64,000 bases of DNA from Clostridium sp. chh4-2 (lineage in GTDB: Bacteria > Bacillota > Clostridia > Lachnospirales > Lachnospiraceae). The translations under genes and the position numbers were made by a program. The stretch spans positions 1 through 64,000 of the forward strand of contig NZ_PKUU01000008.1 of the NCBI RefSeq assembly GCF_002899675.1, read 5' to 3'. Below the pieces are notes generated by a model that searched no databases, was not told the DNA's origin, and saw only the letters and a program-made list of their open reading frames with translations. Positions 1-8,360 of the stretch are shown in pieces; within the stretch, counting starts at the first letter, position 1, and every line of letters begins with the position of its first letter.

Positions 1-55
1 TGGAAGCATGGCAACATGTGGAGCTGACTGTTACTAATCGGTCGAGGGCTTAACC
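1..55 (+). rRNA. 23S rRNA, 3' end (partial)
   Basis: The first 55 bases match the conserved 3' terminus of bacterial 23S rRNA, including the ACTAATCGGTCGAGGGCTTAA stretch (about 33-53) that pairs with the 5' end of the molecule. The gene enters from outside the window. The mature 3' end is placed near base 55 by analogy with other Firmicutes and could be off by a few bases. Confidence 0.9.
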
Positions 56-193
56 AAGTTGGTTTAGGTAAGAAAGAGGAAAGCGGCAGAAGCCGTAACG
101 GATGGAAGGTAGAGATACCAATAGATATGATTCAGTGTGTGGTTTTGAGGGTACATATTTAATTCTTAATTAGATATGGTTGTGAAGAGATGA
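56..193 (+). other. 23S trailer, no 5S gene seen
   Basis: This stretch resembles a 23S-5S spacer: it has the CAGTGTGTGGTTTTGAGGGTA motif (about 134-154) often found just before 5S rRNA in clostridia. No 5S rRNA follows, since the CCATCCCGAACACG signature is absent on both strands. A terminator comes directly after. The operon therefore seems to end at 23S; the 5S gene may have been lost here or lie elsewhere. Confidence 0.6.
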
Positions 194-221
194 AGATTCC
201 TGGGAACAGGGATCTTTTTTT
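194..221 (+). terminator. rho-independent terminator of the rRNA operon
   Basis: AGATTCCTG (194-202), loop GGAA, CAGGGATCT (207-215), then a run of T (216-221). The stem is 9 bp with one G.T wobble. It lies just behind the 23S trailer and partly merges with the palindromic repeat that follows. Confidence 0.85.
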
Positions 222-270
222 ACATCAAGGGTGAAGGCTTTTTCAAAAATGCCTTCACCCTTGATGTAAA
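219..270. repeat. short palindromic repeat (SPR), copy 1
   Basis: A 52-bp palindrome with perfect 20-bp arms (219-238 and 251-270). The core is GGGTGAAGGC, a T/A-rich centre, then GCCTTCACCC, bounded by TTTACATC and GATGTAAA. The same unit recurs at 2131-2183, 39940-39990 and as a degenerate tandem array at 62339-62467. Here it lies between the rRNA terminator and the promoter region of the LysM gene. It resembles a REP or MITE class element; no transposase is nearby. Confidence 0.9.
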
Positions 271-284
271 AAGGTTCCCTTTTT

Positions 285-322
285 CAGATATCGTAACCGG
301 TAAGAGGTGAATAACATATAAT
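285..322 (+). promoter_or_regulatory. possible sporulation-type promoter of the LysM-GH18 gene
   Basis: CATATAAT (315-322) fits a sigma-A -10 (TATAAT at 317-322) and also the CATA-type -10 of the mother-cell factors sigma E and sigma K. There is no good sigma-A -35 at 17 bp; GATATCG near 286 is a weak candidate for a sigma E -35. Gene function (SleL/YaaH-like) favours a sporulation factor, but this is inference. Confidence 0.35.
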
Positions 323-351
323 ATAAGCAATATGGTTCATGAGGTGCCGGA

Positions 352-1485
352 ATGGAGATATATGTAGTTAAACGCGGTGATAATGTGGATTCCATTGCAG
401 AAGGCTTTGGAATTCCTGTGGAAACTCTGATTATGGACAATCAAATAGCATATCCTTATCGTCTGGCTGTTGGTCAGGCGATTTTAATTACTGATAATCC
501 TAATTCAGAAGAGAAACCATTTCTGTATATAAATGGATATGCTTATCCATTTATTAATTCGGATACATTGGATACGACTCTTTCATTTCTTACAGATCTT
601 TCTATCTTTTCCTATGGTTTTACGACGGAAGGCAATTTGATTCCGCCGCCGCTTGATGATGAATGGATGGTAAAAAGAGCAAGAGAAGCAGGCGTCCGTC
701 CTATTCTGACTTTGACGCCTCTAGGGGAAGATGGGAGATTTAACAATAATTTGATTTCTATTTTGGTACAGAATCCGGAGGTACAGGAACGCCTGATATG
801 GGAACTGGGGCGGACCGTATTTGAGAAGAAATTCGGCGGCGTGGATGTGGATTTTGAATATGTTTTAGCGGAAGATGGGGAAAAGTTTGCGGGATTTGTT
901 AAGCGGTTGACGCAGGTGATGAATATGTTTGGATATCAGGTGTCGGCGGCTCTTGCGCCTAAAACATCTGAGAATCAAAAAGGGGTATTGTATGAAGGGA
1001 TTGATTATCGGCTTTTGGGAGAAGCGGCGAACAGGGTTTTATTAATGACTTATGAGTGGGGGTATACATACGGCCCTCCCATGGCTGTAGCCCCAATCAA
1101 CATGGTGCGCCGTGTGGTAGAATATGCACTGACCAAAATACCAAAGGAAAAAATCAGTCTCGGAATACCAAACTACGGATATGACTGGCCGCTGCCATTT
1201 GTCAGGGGAGTGACAAAAGCTACGACAATCAGTAACAAGGAAGCAGTGCAGATCGCCATTGACCATGGCGCTACGATCTATTTTGATGAGACGGCCATGT
1301 CCCCGTACTTCTATTATTGGCAGTATGGAATTCAACACGAGGTATGGTTTGAAGATGTACGAAGCATGAAGGCAAAATTTGATTTGATAAAAGAGTATGG
1401 ACTTTCTGGTGCGGGATATTGGCAGATTATGCAATTATTTTTGGCTAATTGGCTTTTGCTGGAGGATACATTTACGATTCTTTGA
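352..1485 (+). CDS. LysM-GH18 spore peptidoglycan hydrolase (SleL/YaaH-like)
   Basis: A 377-aa protein with one LysM peptidoglycan-binding domain (residues 1-48, VKRGDNVDSIAEGFGIP) and a GH18 TIM-barrel (about 55-370). The catalytic motif is GGVDVDFEY, with D165, D167 and general acid E169; MTYEWGY lies further on. Relatives such as SleL/YaaH cleave N-acetylglucosaminyl bonds in muramic-lactam-containing spore cortex. There is no signal peptide, as is usual for proteins made in the mother cell. The ATG at 352 follows TGAGGTG. SleL homologues often carry two LysM domains; here there is one. Confidence in family is high; a cortex-lytic role is inferred. Confidence 0.85.
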   Translation: MEIYVVKRGDNVDSIAEGFGIPVETLIMDNQIAYPYRLAVGQAILITDNPNSEEKPFLYINGYAYPFINSDTLDTTLSFLTDLSIFSYGFTTEGNLIPPPLDDEWMVKRAREAGVRPILTLTPLGEDGRFNNNLISILVQNPEVQERLIWELGRTVFEKKFGGVDVDFEYVLAEDGEKFAGFVKRLTQVMNMFGYQVSAALAPKTSENQKGVLYEGIDYRLLGEAANRVLLMTYEWGYTYGPPMAVAPINMVRRVVEYALTKIPKEKISLGIPNYGYDWPLPFVRGVTKATTISNKEAVQIAIDHGATIYFDETAMSPYFYYWQYGIQHEVWFEDVRSMKAKFDLIKEYGLSGAGYWQIMQLFLANWLLLEDTFTIL

Positions 1486-1501
1486 TAAATGGTGGTATAA
1501 A

Positions 1502-1530
1502 AAATGCAGAGTCTCTTTGGCTCTGCATTT
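1502..1530. terminator. bidirectional terminator hairpin
   Basis: AAATGCAGAG (1502-1511) and CTCTGCATTT (1521-1530) form a perfect 10-bp stem with a 9-base loop. It sits between the convergent LysM-GH18 and cupin genes. The T-tract on the + strand is interrupted, and the A-rich 5' side would supply U residues for the minus strand. Confidence 0.7.
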
Positions 1531-1550
1531 CATAAATTTCTTTATTTCTT

Positions 1551-1877
1551 TTAATCCAATATAATTAATGCCATAAAAACCAAATCGGTATTTCCTGTAT
1601 TTATCAGGCCGTGTCCGCTTCCGGAAGGGGTGAAGGTTACATCACCTGCCTGCACTTGGCGGACAATACCGTTATCATCGTAATCTCCGGTGCCGGATAA
1701 TATGTAATAGGTTTCGCTTTCTCCATGATGTTCATGATATCCAAGGGAGCATCCGGGTTCGATTGTTACTTCAGCGTAAAGTCCGCATTTTCCATTTAGT
1801 TCTTTTTCGCCTAAGATGTGGTTGATAATTACATGGCCGGCGCCGCCGCACATATTTTCAATCTTTTCTGTTTTCAT
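1551..1877 (-). CDS. single-domain cupin protein
   Basis: A 108-aa protein made of one cupin barrel. Motif 1 is GYHEHHGESETYYILSG (two or three metal-binding His and a Glu), and motif 2 is GDVTFTPSGSGHGLINTG. These residues usually bind one divalent metal. Small cupins serve as isomerases, dioxygenases or sugar- and effector-binding sensors, so no substrate can be assigned. It appears monocistronic. The start ATG at 1877 follows GAGGAATCT on the minus strand. Confidence 0.8.
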   Translation of the reverse strand: MKTEKIENMCGGAGHVIINHILGEKELNGKCGLYAEVTIEPGCSLGYHEHHGESETYYILSGTGDYDDNGIVRQVQAGDVTFTPSGSGHGLINTGNTDLVFMALIILD

Positions 1878-2360
1878 AAGAGATTCCTCACATTCTATGT
1901 TTTAGTTATACTGCCAATAGCTAGATATTCTGACTGGTGAAAAACAAAAGAGTTTCTGACGGGCTTCAGCCATTAGAAACTTTTACTGTTCAATGGTGCC
2001 AATATAGCATGTTTTTTTGTTAGAAACAAGTATTTAGGAGGAAAACTTTGTAAACATTAGTGAAGGGTGGCTGTGGGCAGCGAAATTCATGATTATTTAT
2101 TGTTCTGTAAAGTGATTGTTAGCTGAACAATTTACATCAAGGGTGAAGGCATTTTCGAAAATGCCTTCACCCTTCACTTTGAAATATGGTATTCTGTCGC
2201 CTCAATCCCGCATTTCGTCCTCTCTTTCCCCAAACCTTACTCAATAGTAATAAAATAGTAATCAACAAATCATCTAAAATCCAGTATAATTAAATTAACC
2301 AATAAACCTGTATAGCGATCAATAGGAATCCGCCGAATTATCAGGAAATGGAGGGGAATT
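1878..2360. other. divergent intergenic region with hairpin and promoter
   Basis: No coding potential seen. It holds a hairpin at 1951-1981 (AGTTTCT / AGAAACT, with an inner GGCTTCAGCC), A- or T-rich on both sides, that could act as leader structure or terminator. It also holds short palindrome copy 2 (2131-2183) and a TATAAT -10 (2285-2290) with a poor -35, which probably serves the lipoprotein gene at 2361. Confidence 0.6.
2131..2183. repeat. short palindromic repeat (SPR), copy 2
   Basis: The left arm is identical to copy 1 (TTTACATCAAGGGTGAAGGC, 2131-2150), and the centre ATTTTCGAAAAT extends the stem. The right arm keeps GCCTTCACCCTT but then degenerates to CACTTTGAAA. It lies between the divergent cupin and lipoprotein genes, so the element is not limited to gene ends. 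Confidence 0.88.
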
Positions 2361-4706
2361 ATGAGAAAAAAAAGTTTACTATTACCGCTGCTTCTATCCG
2401 TCATGCTGGCCACCACCACATCATGCCAGTCTAAGAATCCGGAATCATCTCAGATGGCCACAACAGAGACTACAGAAAAAGCGAAGGAGACCTTTTCGCA
2501 GGAAGAGAGTGAAAACGCTGAGACGGTAGAGACGACAGAGCAGCCTGCAGCCCGGGAACCCATTTTAGGAGTACCGGTTATGAGCAGGGAAGACTACCCG
2601 AAAGTAGATGGATCTACGGCTACGCTGCCGTTGTCCCAGGCACTATACCGGTTGGCTACCGGCGCTTCCAAACCGGAGGCGGAAAGCGATATCGTGCACA
2701 GCAAAACCACCAATGCTTATAAGAATCTGATTTATGGAAACAGTGATTTGGTAATCGCTTATGAGCCGGCGGACAGTATTTATGAGGAAGAAAAAACTCA
2801 GAATGTGGAACTGGATATCCGTCCGGTGGGCAAGGATGCCCTTGTGTTTTTGTGCAATGAAGGAAATCCGGTTAAGTCTTTAAGCCAGCAGCAGCTGGTG
2901 GACATCTATTCCGGAAAGATTACGAAATGGTCTGAGGTGGGAGGCGCGAAGAAGGGGATTATGGCTTTCCAGCGCCCTTCCGGTTCAGGAAGCCAGACTT
3001 TGATGAAAAATCTGGTTATGAAAGAGGTGGGGATGGCAGAAGCCCCTGTTGAAATGTTTGCCACCGAGATGGGGGAACTGATTGAAGAGCTTGCGCGGTA
3101 TAATAATGAAGAGAATGCCCTTGGATATTCCGTCTATTATTATGTTCATAATATGTATAATCTGCCGGGGCTTCACCTGATGGAAGTGGATCAGGTCATG
3201 CCGGATAACGATTCTATAAGGAATGGGACCTACCCTTATGTGAATGAATTTTATGTGGCGGTCAGAAAGGATGAACCCAAGGATTCCAATGCTTACCGCC
3301 TGTTTCAGTGGATGACCAGCGATGATGGACAGACTTTTGTGGAAAGCATGGGGTACGTTGCGTCAAAAGAAGTGAAAGAGACAGTAACGCTTTTTGCCGA
3401 AGACAATGACGGGCAGACGAAAACGCTTGACATCGGAGAAAATCAAAAACTGGTTGTTCAGGCAGATGTAATAGGAAACGAAACAGGAAACCTTATTATT
3501 GATAAAGATTTAAATTATGTAAATGAGAAAAAGAGTTACACGTATGCTGATCAATATATCGACTTAAAAGAAGTGAACCAGCCTGTTATTGCCGCGGATA
3601 ATGAAAGTAATATGGTAGGGGTAATAAAATTTGGCGTGGATGAGTGGATCATTTCACCCGAATATCATACTGTGGAAGAGTGGAACGATTATTATGGAAC
3701 GGTGTTGTGGGGATCGAACGGGGATTTGACTGAACGGATTTTTAGTAAAGACGGCGAAATGGTATTTGAGATCCAACAGGGGAGGTTGGAGTATACAGAT
3801 GATTATATATGGCATTTCAATCACAACAATACAGTTCTGAAGATATATGATAAGCACCTAACGCTTCTAAATACAATCGATTTCACACCGTATGGAACAC
3901 CTCAATATTATTCCAATTGCGAAAAAACAGGGATTATGCAGTTAAATGAGGGTGGGTTTGTGATGTGGAGTGAAGATGGAAACGACTTTTTTGACTGCCG
4001 CAGTATGAATACCGATTTGGGAAAACCGTGTGCATTGGGAAATAAATGGGCTGCCTTTAATCAGAATTGGTCTTGCTTTATCTATGACAGGGAGAAAAAG
4101 CAGGTGATATTCGGAGAGAATGAGGAAGTAACATGTGACAGATCTACATTGTCCTTCACTGTTAAATCAGATGGAAAAACCCGCATTTATGATACAAATG
4201 GAGAGGTGATGAAAAATTCTGATGGAATCGAGTACTCCATACAGGCAGGAGACGGGTATTTTGGATATTTGGACGACGGACAGATTATTATGGAGAAGGA
4301 AAGCAGTGGAGAAAAATATACATTAAAAGGCCGGTTTTATGAGGACAGTACGGTGGATGTGGTGACGAATCATGTGTTTTTAGCCCAATCACATCCTCAA
4401 ATGTATAAGACAGAGACGGAAAACGATAACAGATGTTATCTGTACAATGGAGAACGGAAATTGATGGAACAGGATTCTCTTTCTTATCGTATATCGGCGG
4501 TGCCTGTGGTAACGGATGGTTATCGGCATGATAAAATCGCTTTTAACGACGAAGGGGAGATCCTGTACGTTTCTTCTGAAAATGAAACCATTCACCTGGC
4601 AACCCCAAGTGTGGTAGTGGTCACCAGAGGAAATTATCTCTGTATTCTGGATGCGAGAGGAGAATGTGTGCTCAAATTCCTGTATAGTAACATGGAGGAT
4701 GATTAA
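2361..4706 (+). CDS. PstS-like solute-binding lipoprotein with large C-terminal domain
   Basis: A 781-aa lipoprotein. A signal peptide with lipobox TTSC (lipidated Cys22) is followed by a Ser/Thr/Glu-rich linker to about residue 70. A type II periplasmic-binding fold of the phosphate-binding PstS class spans about 70-340; SGKITKWSEVGG and FQRPSGSGSQTLM are typical PstS-family segments. The C-terminal 400 residues repeat Trp/Tyr/Gly-rich beta strands resembling WG-type or propeller repeats, with no motif I can name. No pst permease or ATPase genes adjoin it, so it may be a sensor or scavenging protein and not a classical transporter part. RBS GGAGGGG precedes the ATG. Confidence 0.7.
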   Translation: MRKKSLLLPLLLSVMLATTTSCQSKNPESSQMATTETTEKAKETFSQEESENAETVETTEQPAAREPILGVPVMSREDYPKVDGSTATLPLSQALYRLATGASKPEAESDIVHSKTTNAYKNLIYGNSDLVIAYEPADSIYEEEKTQNVELDIRPVGKDALVFLCNEGNPVKSLSQQQLVDIYSGKITKWSEVGGAKKGIMAFQRPSGSGSQTLMKNLVMKEVGMAEAPVEMFATEMGELIEELARYNNEENALGYSVYYYVHNMYNLPGLHLMEVDQVMPDNDSIRNGTYPYVNEFYVAVRKDEPKDSNAYRLFQWMTSDDGQTFVESMGYVASKEVKETVTLFAEDNDGQTKTLDIGENQKLVVQADVIGNETGNLIIDKDLNYVNEKKSYTYADQYIDLKEVNQPVIAADNESNMVGVIKFGVDEWIISPEYHTVEEWNDYYGTVLWGSNGDLTERIFSKDGEMVFEIQQGRLEYTDDYIWHFNHNNTVLKIYDKHLTLLNTIDFTPYGTPQYYSNCEKTGIMQLNEGGFVMWSEDGNDFFDCRSMNTDLGKPCALGNKWAAFNQNWSCFIYDREKKQVIFGENEEVTCDRSTLSFTVKSDGKTRIYDTNGEVMKNSDGIEYSIQAGDGYFGYLDDGQIIMEKESSGEKYTLKGRFYEDSTVDVVTNHVFLAQSHPQMYKTETENDNRCYLYNGERKLMEQDSLSYRISAVPVVTDGYRHDKIAFNDEGEILYVSSENETIHLATPSVVVVTRGNYLCILDARGECVLKFLYSNMEDD

Positions 4707-4727
4707 AGCCGGAGCAGGGATAAGAAA

Positions 4728-4753
4728 AGACCGCTGCATAAAGGCAGCGGCTC
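4728..4753. terminator. bidirectional terminator
   Basis: CCGCTGC (4731-4737) and GCAGCGG (4744-4750), extended by AG/CT at the base. It lies between the stop of the PstS-like gene (+) and the stop of ykoC (-). An A-run at 4723-4728 gives a U-tract on the minus strand, so it mainly terminates the yko operon. Confidence 0.8.
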
Positions 4754-5470
4754 TTATAAAAACAAAAATAAGATTACAATCATGGCTGTGAACAGGATAA
4801 AGAAGCACAGATCATACCAGCGAACCGACATTTGAATGGAATAGGTGCGGTTTGTGCTGCCGTCAAATCCTTTGGATTCCATGGCCATGGCTACATGTTC
4901 CGACCAGTGCATTGTGTTCACCAGCATGGAAAAGATGGGCTTGAAGGACAGCGGCGATATGCGGCAGCCCTTTACCTTATAGGCCATGCGGATGGACGCA
5001 TATTCCCTTTGGATGGTGGGCAGCAGGTGGTAGGCGGCCAGAACCCCATATGCGAACTTGGGGGAAAGGCGGCATTGCTGCATCAGGCTATAGATGAATT
5101 CCTCCGCGTCCGTAGTCAGGGCAAACAGCATGCCTAAAAATGCATAGGCATAGATGCGCAGGGCCAGCTGGACTGCATTATAAAAGGAAGAGATGGAATA
5201 GGACATCACTCCGAAGTTCAGGGAACCGGAAGCGTGTTCTGCCATACTTCCATTGGTGTGCATGAGGGCGGCGAAAAAAAGGCTGGCGGCGGCCAGGGTG
5301 GCCGGAATCAGGATTTTTAATATGGAAGTAATGCGCGCCTTTGAAACCAGCAAAAGCATTAGGCACACGCCGATTATGATGCTGTTTAAAAGGGCCGAAT
5401 AGCTGAAGGAGATCAAAAGAGCGCCGATCAGCACGGTGGCCGCCTTTATGGAAGGATTGATCTTTAACAT
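4754..5470 (-). CDS. ykoC: ECF transporter T component (EcfT/CbiQ family), thiamine-precursor type
   Basis: A 238-aa membrane protein with about five hydrophobic segments and the cytoplasmic EcfT coupling region (AAYHLLPTIQREYASIRMAYKVKG, then HWSEHVAMAMESKGFDG). The T component links the ATPase pair to the substrate-binding S component. The ATG overlaps the stop of the ATPase gene (ATGTTAA), so translation is coupled. It is the last gene of the TPP-riboswitch operon ykoF-ykoE-ykoD-ykoC. Confidence 0.88.
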   Translation of the reverse strand: MLKINPSIKAATVLIGALLISFSYSALLNSIIIGVCLMLLLVSKARITSILKILIPATLAAASLFFAALMHTNGSMAEHASGSLNFGVMSYSISSFYNAVQLALRIYAYAFLGMLFALTTDAEEFIYSLMQQCRLSPKFAYGVLAAYHLLPTIQREYASIRMAYKVKGCRISPLSFKPIFSMLVNTMHWSEHVAMAMESKGFDGSTNRTYSIQMSVRWYDLCFFILFTAMIVILFLFL

Positions 5471-6915
5471 GGTTTCAGCTCCTTTTCCTGTATGGTATAA
5501 GTGACGTCGGCGCAGGCTGCGGCCAGGTTTAAATCATGGGTGGAGAAAATGATGCAAAGCCCCTGATCCCTGGCTTTCTGCCGCAGCTGTTCCATGATCG
5601 TACGGGTGGAGCGGTCGTCCTGGCCATAGGTGGGTTCGTCTAAAAGCAGGATTTTCTGCTCTCCGCAGAGCACCGACAGCACGGCTAAACGCCGCTGCTG
5701 GCCCTGGCTCAGCATGTATGGGGAGTATCTGCGGTATTCCCACAGGCCGTATTGGGAAAGAAGCTCCTTGGCCCGCATCTGTTTTTGGTCTGCGTTCAGG
5801 CCGGGACACCAGATAGTCAGGTTTTCCATGACCTCATCCAGAACATTGGTTGTTGTAAACTGCTGGGATGGATTTTGAAATACAATTCCAATCATTTGAA
5901 ACAAATCTTTTTCTCTTATTTTCCGCAGGTCTTTCCCATTTATGAGAATCGTTCCATCATAAGGGCGCTGTTTTAAAAGCGTGTGAAAAAGAGTGGTCTT
6001 TCCGGCACCGGAGGAGCCGGTTAAGGCGGTTATCTGACCGTATTCAAAGCTGAGAGAGCAGTTGGTAAGAAGGGCAGGACCCTTCTTTTCCGAACGGATG
6101 GAGACCCGGTTCAACACGACGGCAGTGCCCTTGGGCGGAGTTTTTTCCGCTGACGGATATTGGCGGCCCGGGAAGAAGACTCCTTGGGAAAGAAAAAGGT
6201 CTTCATATTGTGCCAGTGTATCCGGGGTAATTCCTCGTTTTAGGATCTGCCCGCCTTTTCCAACCAGAATAAATTCATCGGCGGCTTCGAGCCAGTGGTC
6301 TAACTGATGGTCGATGGCGATGATTGTGGTGTTATGGGCGGCATTTTGAGCTTTTAGCATCCTGACGATCTCAGAGGAGGAATCGGGATCGATGTTGGCG
6401 AAGGGTTCGTCCAGCAGAATTCCCTGAGAGTCCAGGGCCAGAAGGCAGCAGAGAGCGGCTTTTTGCTTTTCGCCGCCGGACAGAGACGCGAAACGGCGGT
6501 CTAAAAGCGGCCCGATGGATAGGTCTTTAGCAAAGGATTCTATGCGGGAATCCATCTGTTCTGCGAGAAATGAGATATTTTCCAGACAGAAGCGCAGTTC
6601 TTTTCTTAGGGTGTCCATACAGAACTGGAGATCCGGGTTCTGAAACATCAGGGTCAGAAAGCGGCTTCTTTGGGCAGGGGAAAGCAAAGCGGCATCCTGG
6701 CCGCACAGGCGGACGGTTCCGCTTAAAAGTTCTCCTGCATTTTCCGGGTAGAGCCCGGCGCAAACAGCGGCCATGGTACTTTTTCCACAGCCGCTGCTTC
6801 CGATGATGACAGTAATGGTTCCGGGATGGATCACAAGAGAGGCATCCTCCAGGATATTGTGTTTTGCTAATTCGAAATAGCGAAATGTTACATGTTCAGC
6901 CGATAAAAATTCCAC
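5464..6915 (-). CDS. ykoD: ECF transporter fused double ATPase
   Basis: Two ABC ATPase domains in one chain of about 483 aa. Domain 1 has Walker A GSSGCGKST, signature LSGGEKQ and Walker B ILLDEPFA. Domain 2 has GSSGAGKTT, a slightly deviant signature LSQGQQRR and LLLDEPTYGQD. The fusion replaces the usual EcfA/EcfA' pair and is typical of YkoD. The reading frame is open to an ATG at 6966, but that overlaps ykoE. A GTG at 6915, with AGAGG 7 bases upstream and 10 bp past the ykoE stop, is the better start. Confidence 0.88.
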   Translation of the reverse strand: MEFLSAEHVTFRYFELAKHNILEDASLVIHPGTITVIIGSSGCGKSTMAAVCAGLYPENAGELLSGTVRLCGQDAALLSPAQRSRFLTLMFQNPDLQFCMDTLRKELRFCLENISFLAEQMDSRIESFAKDLSIGPLLDRRFASLSGGEKQKAALCCLLALDSQGILLDEPFANIDPDSSSEIVRMLKAQNAAHNTTIIAIDHQLDHWLEAADEFILVGKGGQILKRGITPDTLAQYEDLFLSQGVFFPGRQYPSAEKTPPKGTAVVLNRVSIRSEKKGPALLTNCSLSFEYGQITALTGSSGAGKTTLFHTLLKQRPYDGTILINGKDLRKIREKDLFQMIGIVFQNPSQQFTTTNVLDEVMENLTIWCPGLNADQKQMRAKELLSQYGLWEYRRYSPYMLSQGQQRRLAVLSVLCGEQKILLLDEPTYGQDDRSTRTIMEQLRQKARDQGLCIIFSTHDLNLAAACADVTYTIQEKELKPC

Positions 6916-6925
6916 TGTTTTTCCT

Positions 6926-7528
6926 CTATTCTTCATCCAGATCCAATGATTTTTGTCCCAACGCATATCCTTTTAAAACTCCGGCTTTGGTCAGCGCGTC
7001 GCCTAACAATTTGCAGCCGATTCCGCAGAATAAGACGGAACTGATTAAGCGTATTACGAAAATTGAAATCACCAGTTTAGGATCTAAGGTCCAGTAGGCG
7101 TACCGGAGTCCGGTCCATAAGAAGCTGAGAACGGTACAGCCTACGGCCGCGATTGTGGTGGTGGCATATGTAAACTTTTTGTAGCCGAACATTCCGAATC
7201 CGATTTCGGCTCCGATGCCCTGTATGAATCCGCTTACGAAGATGATGGGGCCGTAGAAGTTGCCCATAAGCACTTCCAATAAGGCGGCCAGCATCTCCGC
7301 TACCACGCCTACACCGGGTTTCTGGATTACATAGGAAGTGAATACGGCGGCCATGAACCAGACGCCGAATACGGGTTCATTACCCAGAATCCCCAGGCCG
7401 GCAGGCGTTAAAAGGGCGGTCAGATAAGAGCCAATGTAGACAGTTCCAAGATAGACAACGCCAAAAAGCATGGCGGTGATGGCAACCATTAAGATATCTT
7501 TTAATTTCCAGGCATTTGTTTTTTTCAT
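6926..7528 (-). CDS. ykoE: ECF transporter S component for thiamine precursor (YkoE family)
   Basis: A 200-aa integral membrane protein with about six hydrophobic helices (LKDILMVAITAMLFGVVYLG, NEPVFGVWFMAAVF, YGPIIFVSGFIQGIGAE). YkoE-type S components bind thiamine or its hydroxymethylpyrimidine moiety. The assignment rests on the family resemblance plus the TPP riboswitch and YkoF next door. It is 17 bp downstream of ykoF and just upstream of the ATPase gene. Confidence 0.85.
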   Translation of the reverse strand: MKKTNAWKLKDILMVAITAMLFGVVYLGTVYIGSYLTALLTPAGLGILGNEPVFGVWFMAAVFTSYVIQKPGVGVVAEMLAALLEVLMGNFYGPIIFVSGFIQGIGAEIGFGMFGYKKFTYATTTIAAVGCTVLSFLWTGLRYAYWTLDPKLVISIFVIRLISSVLFCGIGCKLLGDALTKAGVLKGYALGQKSLDLDEE

Positions 7529-7545
7529 TGTATTATCTCCAGTAA

Positions 7546-8172
7546 TTATTTTGTAGGGCTGTTGACGGAAAGGGTGGCTTCAAATACATAATGGCTGAGA
7601 TTTTCCGCACAATAGGTATTGACATAATCAAAATACGCAAACAGATCCTGGACATCACATTCCAGAACGGTAACGTAGTGGGTGGAGCCTGCGTAAATGC
7701 CTTGATCGATGGCGTAGTTTACAATGTGGGCAATGTGTTCCATATAATTGGAAACGCCCATTGGATAAAGGGATATCTTGCAGAGCACAGGAAAGTGAAT
7801 GTCTTTGGTGGACGGAGCATTGATCAGGATATCATCTTCGGCCAGATAGGATTCTGCATCCGTGTCGCCGGGACAGCCTTTGGAAAATGTGGTTTCCATG
7901 GTCATATGCACATCCGGATCATAGGCGTGCACAAAACATGCTTTTACCGCGTCCAGAACGTGAATGCGTTTGCCGCGGTACAGGGTGGAATGCTTCTCCG
8001 TGTTGGCCCATACTTTAGAAGTATCCACTTTTTGAATTGCTCCCAGGATGATGTCGATGTAGCGGTCGCTCATAGGCGCCAGAGTAAAACGGCATCCGGT
8101 GATGTCCTTGGATGCACCGCAGGTGCCGGCGCAGCAGGAACCGTAACTAACGTGATTTTGAATTTCAGACAT
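7546..8172 (-). CDS. ykoF: YkoF family thiamine/HMP-binding protein
   Basis: About 208 aa. Two tandem ferredoxin-like ACT-type repeats, the first opening with GCRFTLAPMSDRYIDIILGA and continuing VDTSKVWANTEKHSTLYRG, which is close to B. subtilis YkoF. That protein binds thiamine and probably delivers HMP to the ECF transporter. The frame is open to 8247, inside the riboswitch; the ATG at 8172 has a perfect AAGGAGGT (8181-8188) and is chosen. A Cys-rich N-terminal segment (SCCAGTCGASKD) is an addition to the usual family architecture. Confidence 0.88.
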   Translation of the reverse strand: MSEIQNHVSYGSCCAGTCGASKDITGCRFTLAPMSDRYIDIILGAIQKVDTSKVWANTEKHSTLYRGKRIHVLDAVKACFVHAYDPDVHMTMETTFSKGCPGDTDAESYLAEDDILINAPSTKDIHFPVLCKISLYPMGVSNYMEHIAHIVNYAIDQGIYAGSTHYVTVLECDVQDLFAYFDYVNTYCAENLSHYVFEATLSVNSPTK

Positions 8173-8242
8173 AAAAAAAGACCTCCTTCGTAATATAAAT
8201 ATACAAAGAGACCTGAAGGTATTATCTATGGAAAAGTATTTG

Positions 8243-8322
8243 TTCACTCCCTACGCTGGCATTATCCAGATCAGGTAATGGGTAAGTAAAAACTTTCTCA
8301 GCCGTACGGCACCCCAGGAATC
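8243..8322 (-). promoter_or_regulatory. TPP riboswitch (THI box)
   Basis: Read on the minus strand, the conserved elements appear in order: GGGGTGCC, the CTGAGA core, ACCTGATCTGGATAATGCCA and GCGTAGGGAG. These form the pyrimidine and pyrophosphate sensor arms. The aptamer lies in the leader of ykoFEDC, about 70 bases before the ykoF RBS. No clear terminator follows, so translational control through the AAGGAGGT site is plausible. Confidence 0.95.
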
Positions 8323-8331
8323 TCAAGTAAT

Positions 8332-8360
8332 ATAATAGCAGACAATGGGGAAGATAGCAA
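8332..8360 (-). promoter_or_regulatory. sigma-A promoter of the yko operon
   Basis: On the minus strand, TTGCTA (8355-8360), 17-bp spacer, TATTAT (8332-8337). Transcription would start about 10 bases before the TPP aptamer, as expected for a riboswitch leader. The remaining part of the gap up to 8517 shows nothing recognisable. Confidence 0.75.

Noticed and set aside
4832..5137. Plus-strand 101-codon frame
   Set aside because: Complement of the ykoC coding sequence; no RBS and no protein family resemblance.
7591..8193. 200-codon plus-strand frame opposite ykoF
   Set aside because: Antisense shadow; ykoF is supported by family motifs, RBS and riboswitch.
8173..8247. Upstream ATG at 8247 for ykoF
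   Set aside because: It lies within the TPP aptamer; the ATG at 8172 has a perfect Shine-Dalgarno sequence.
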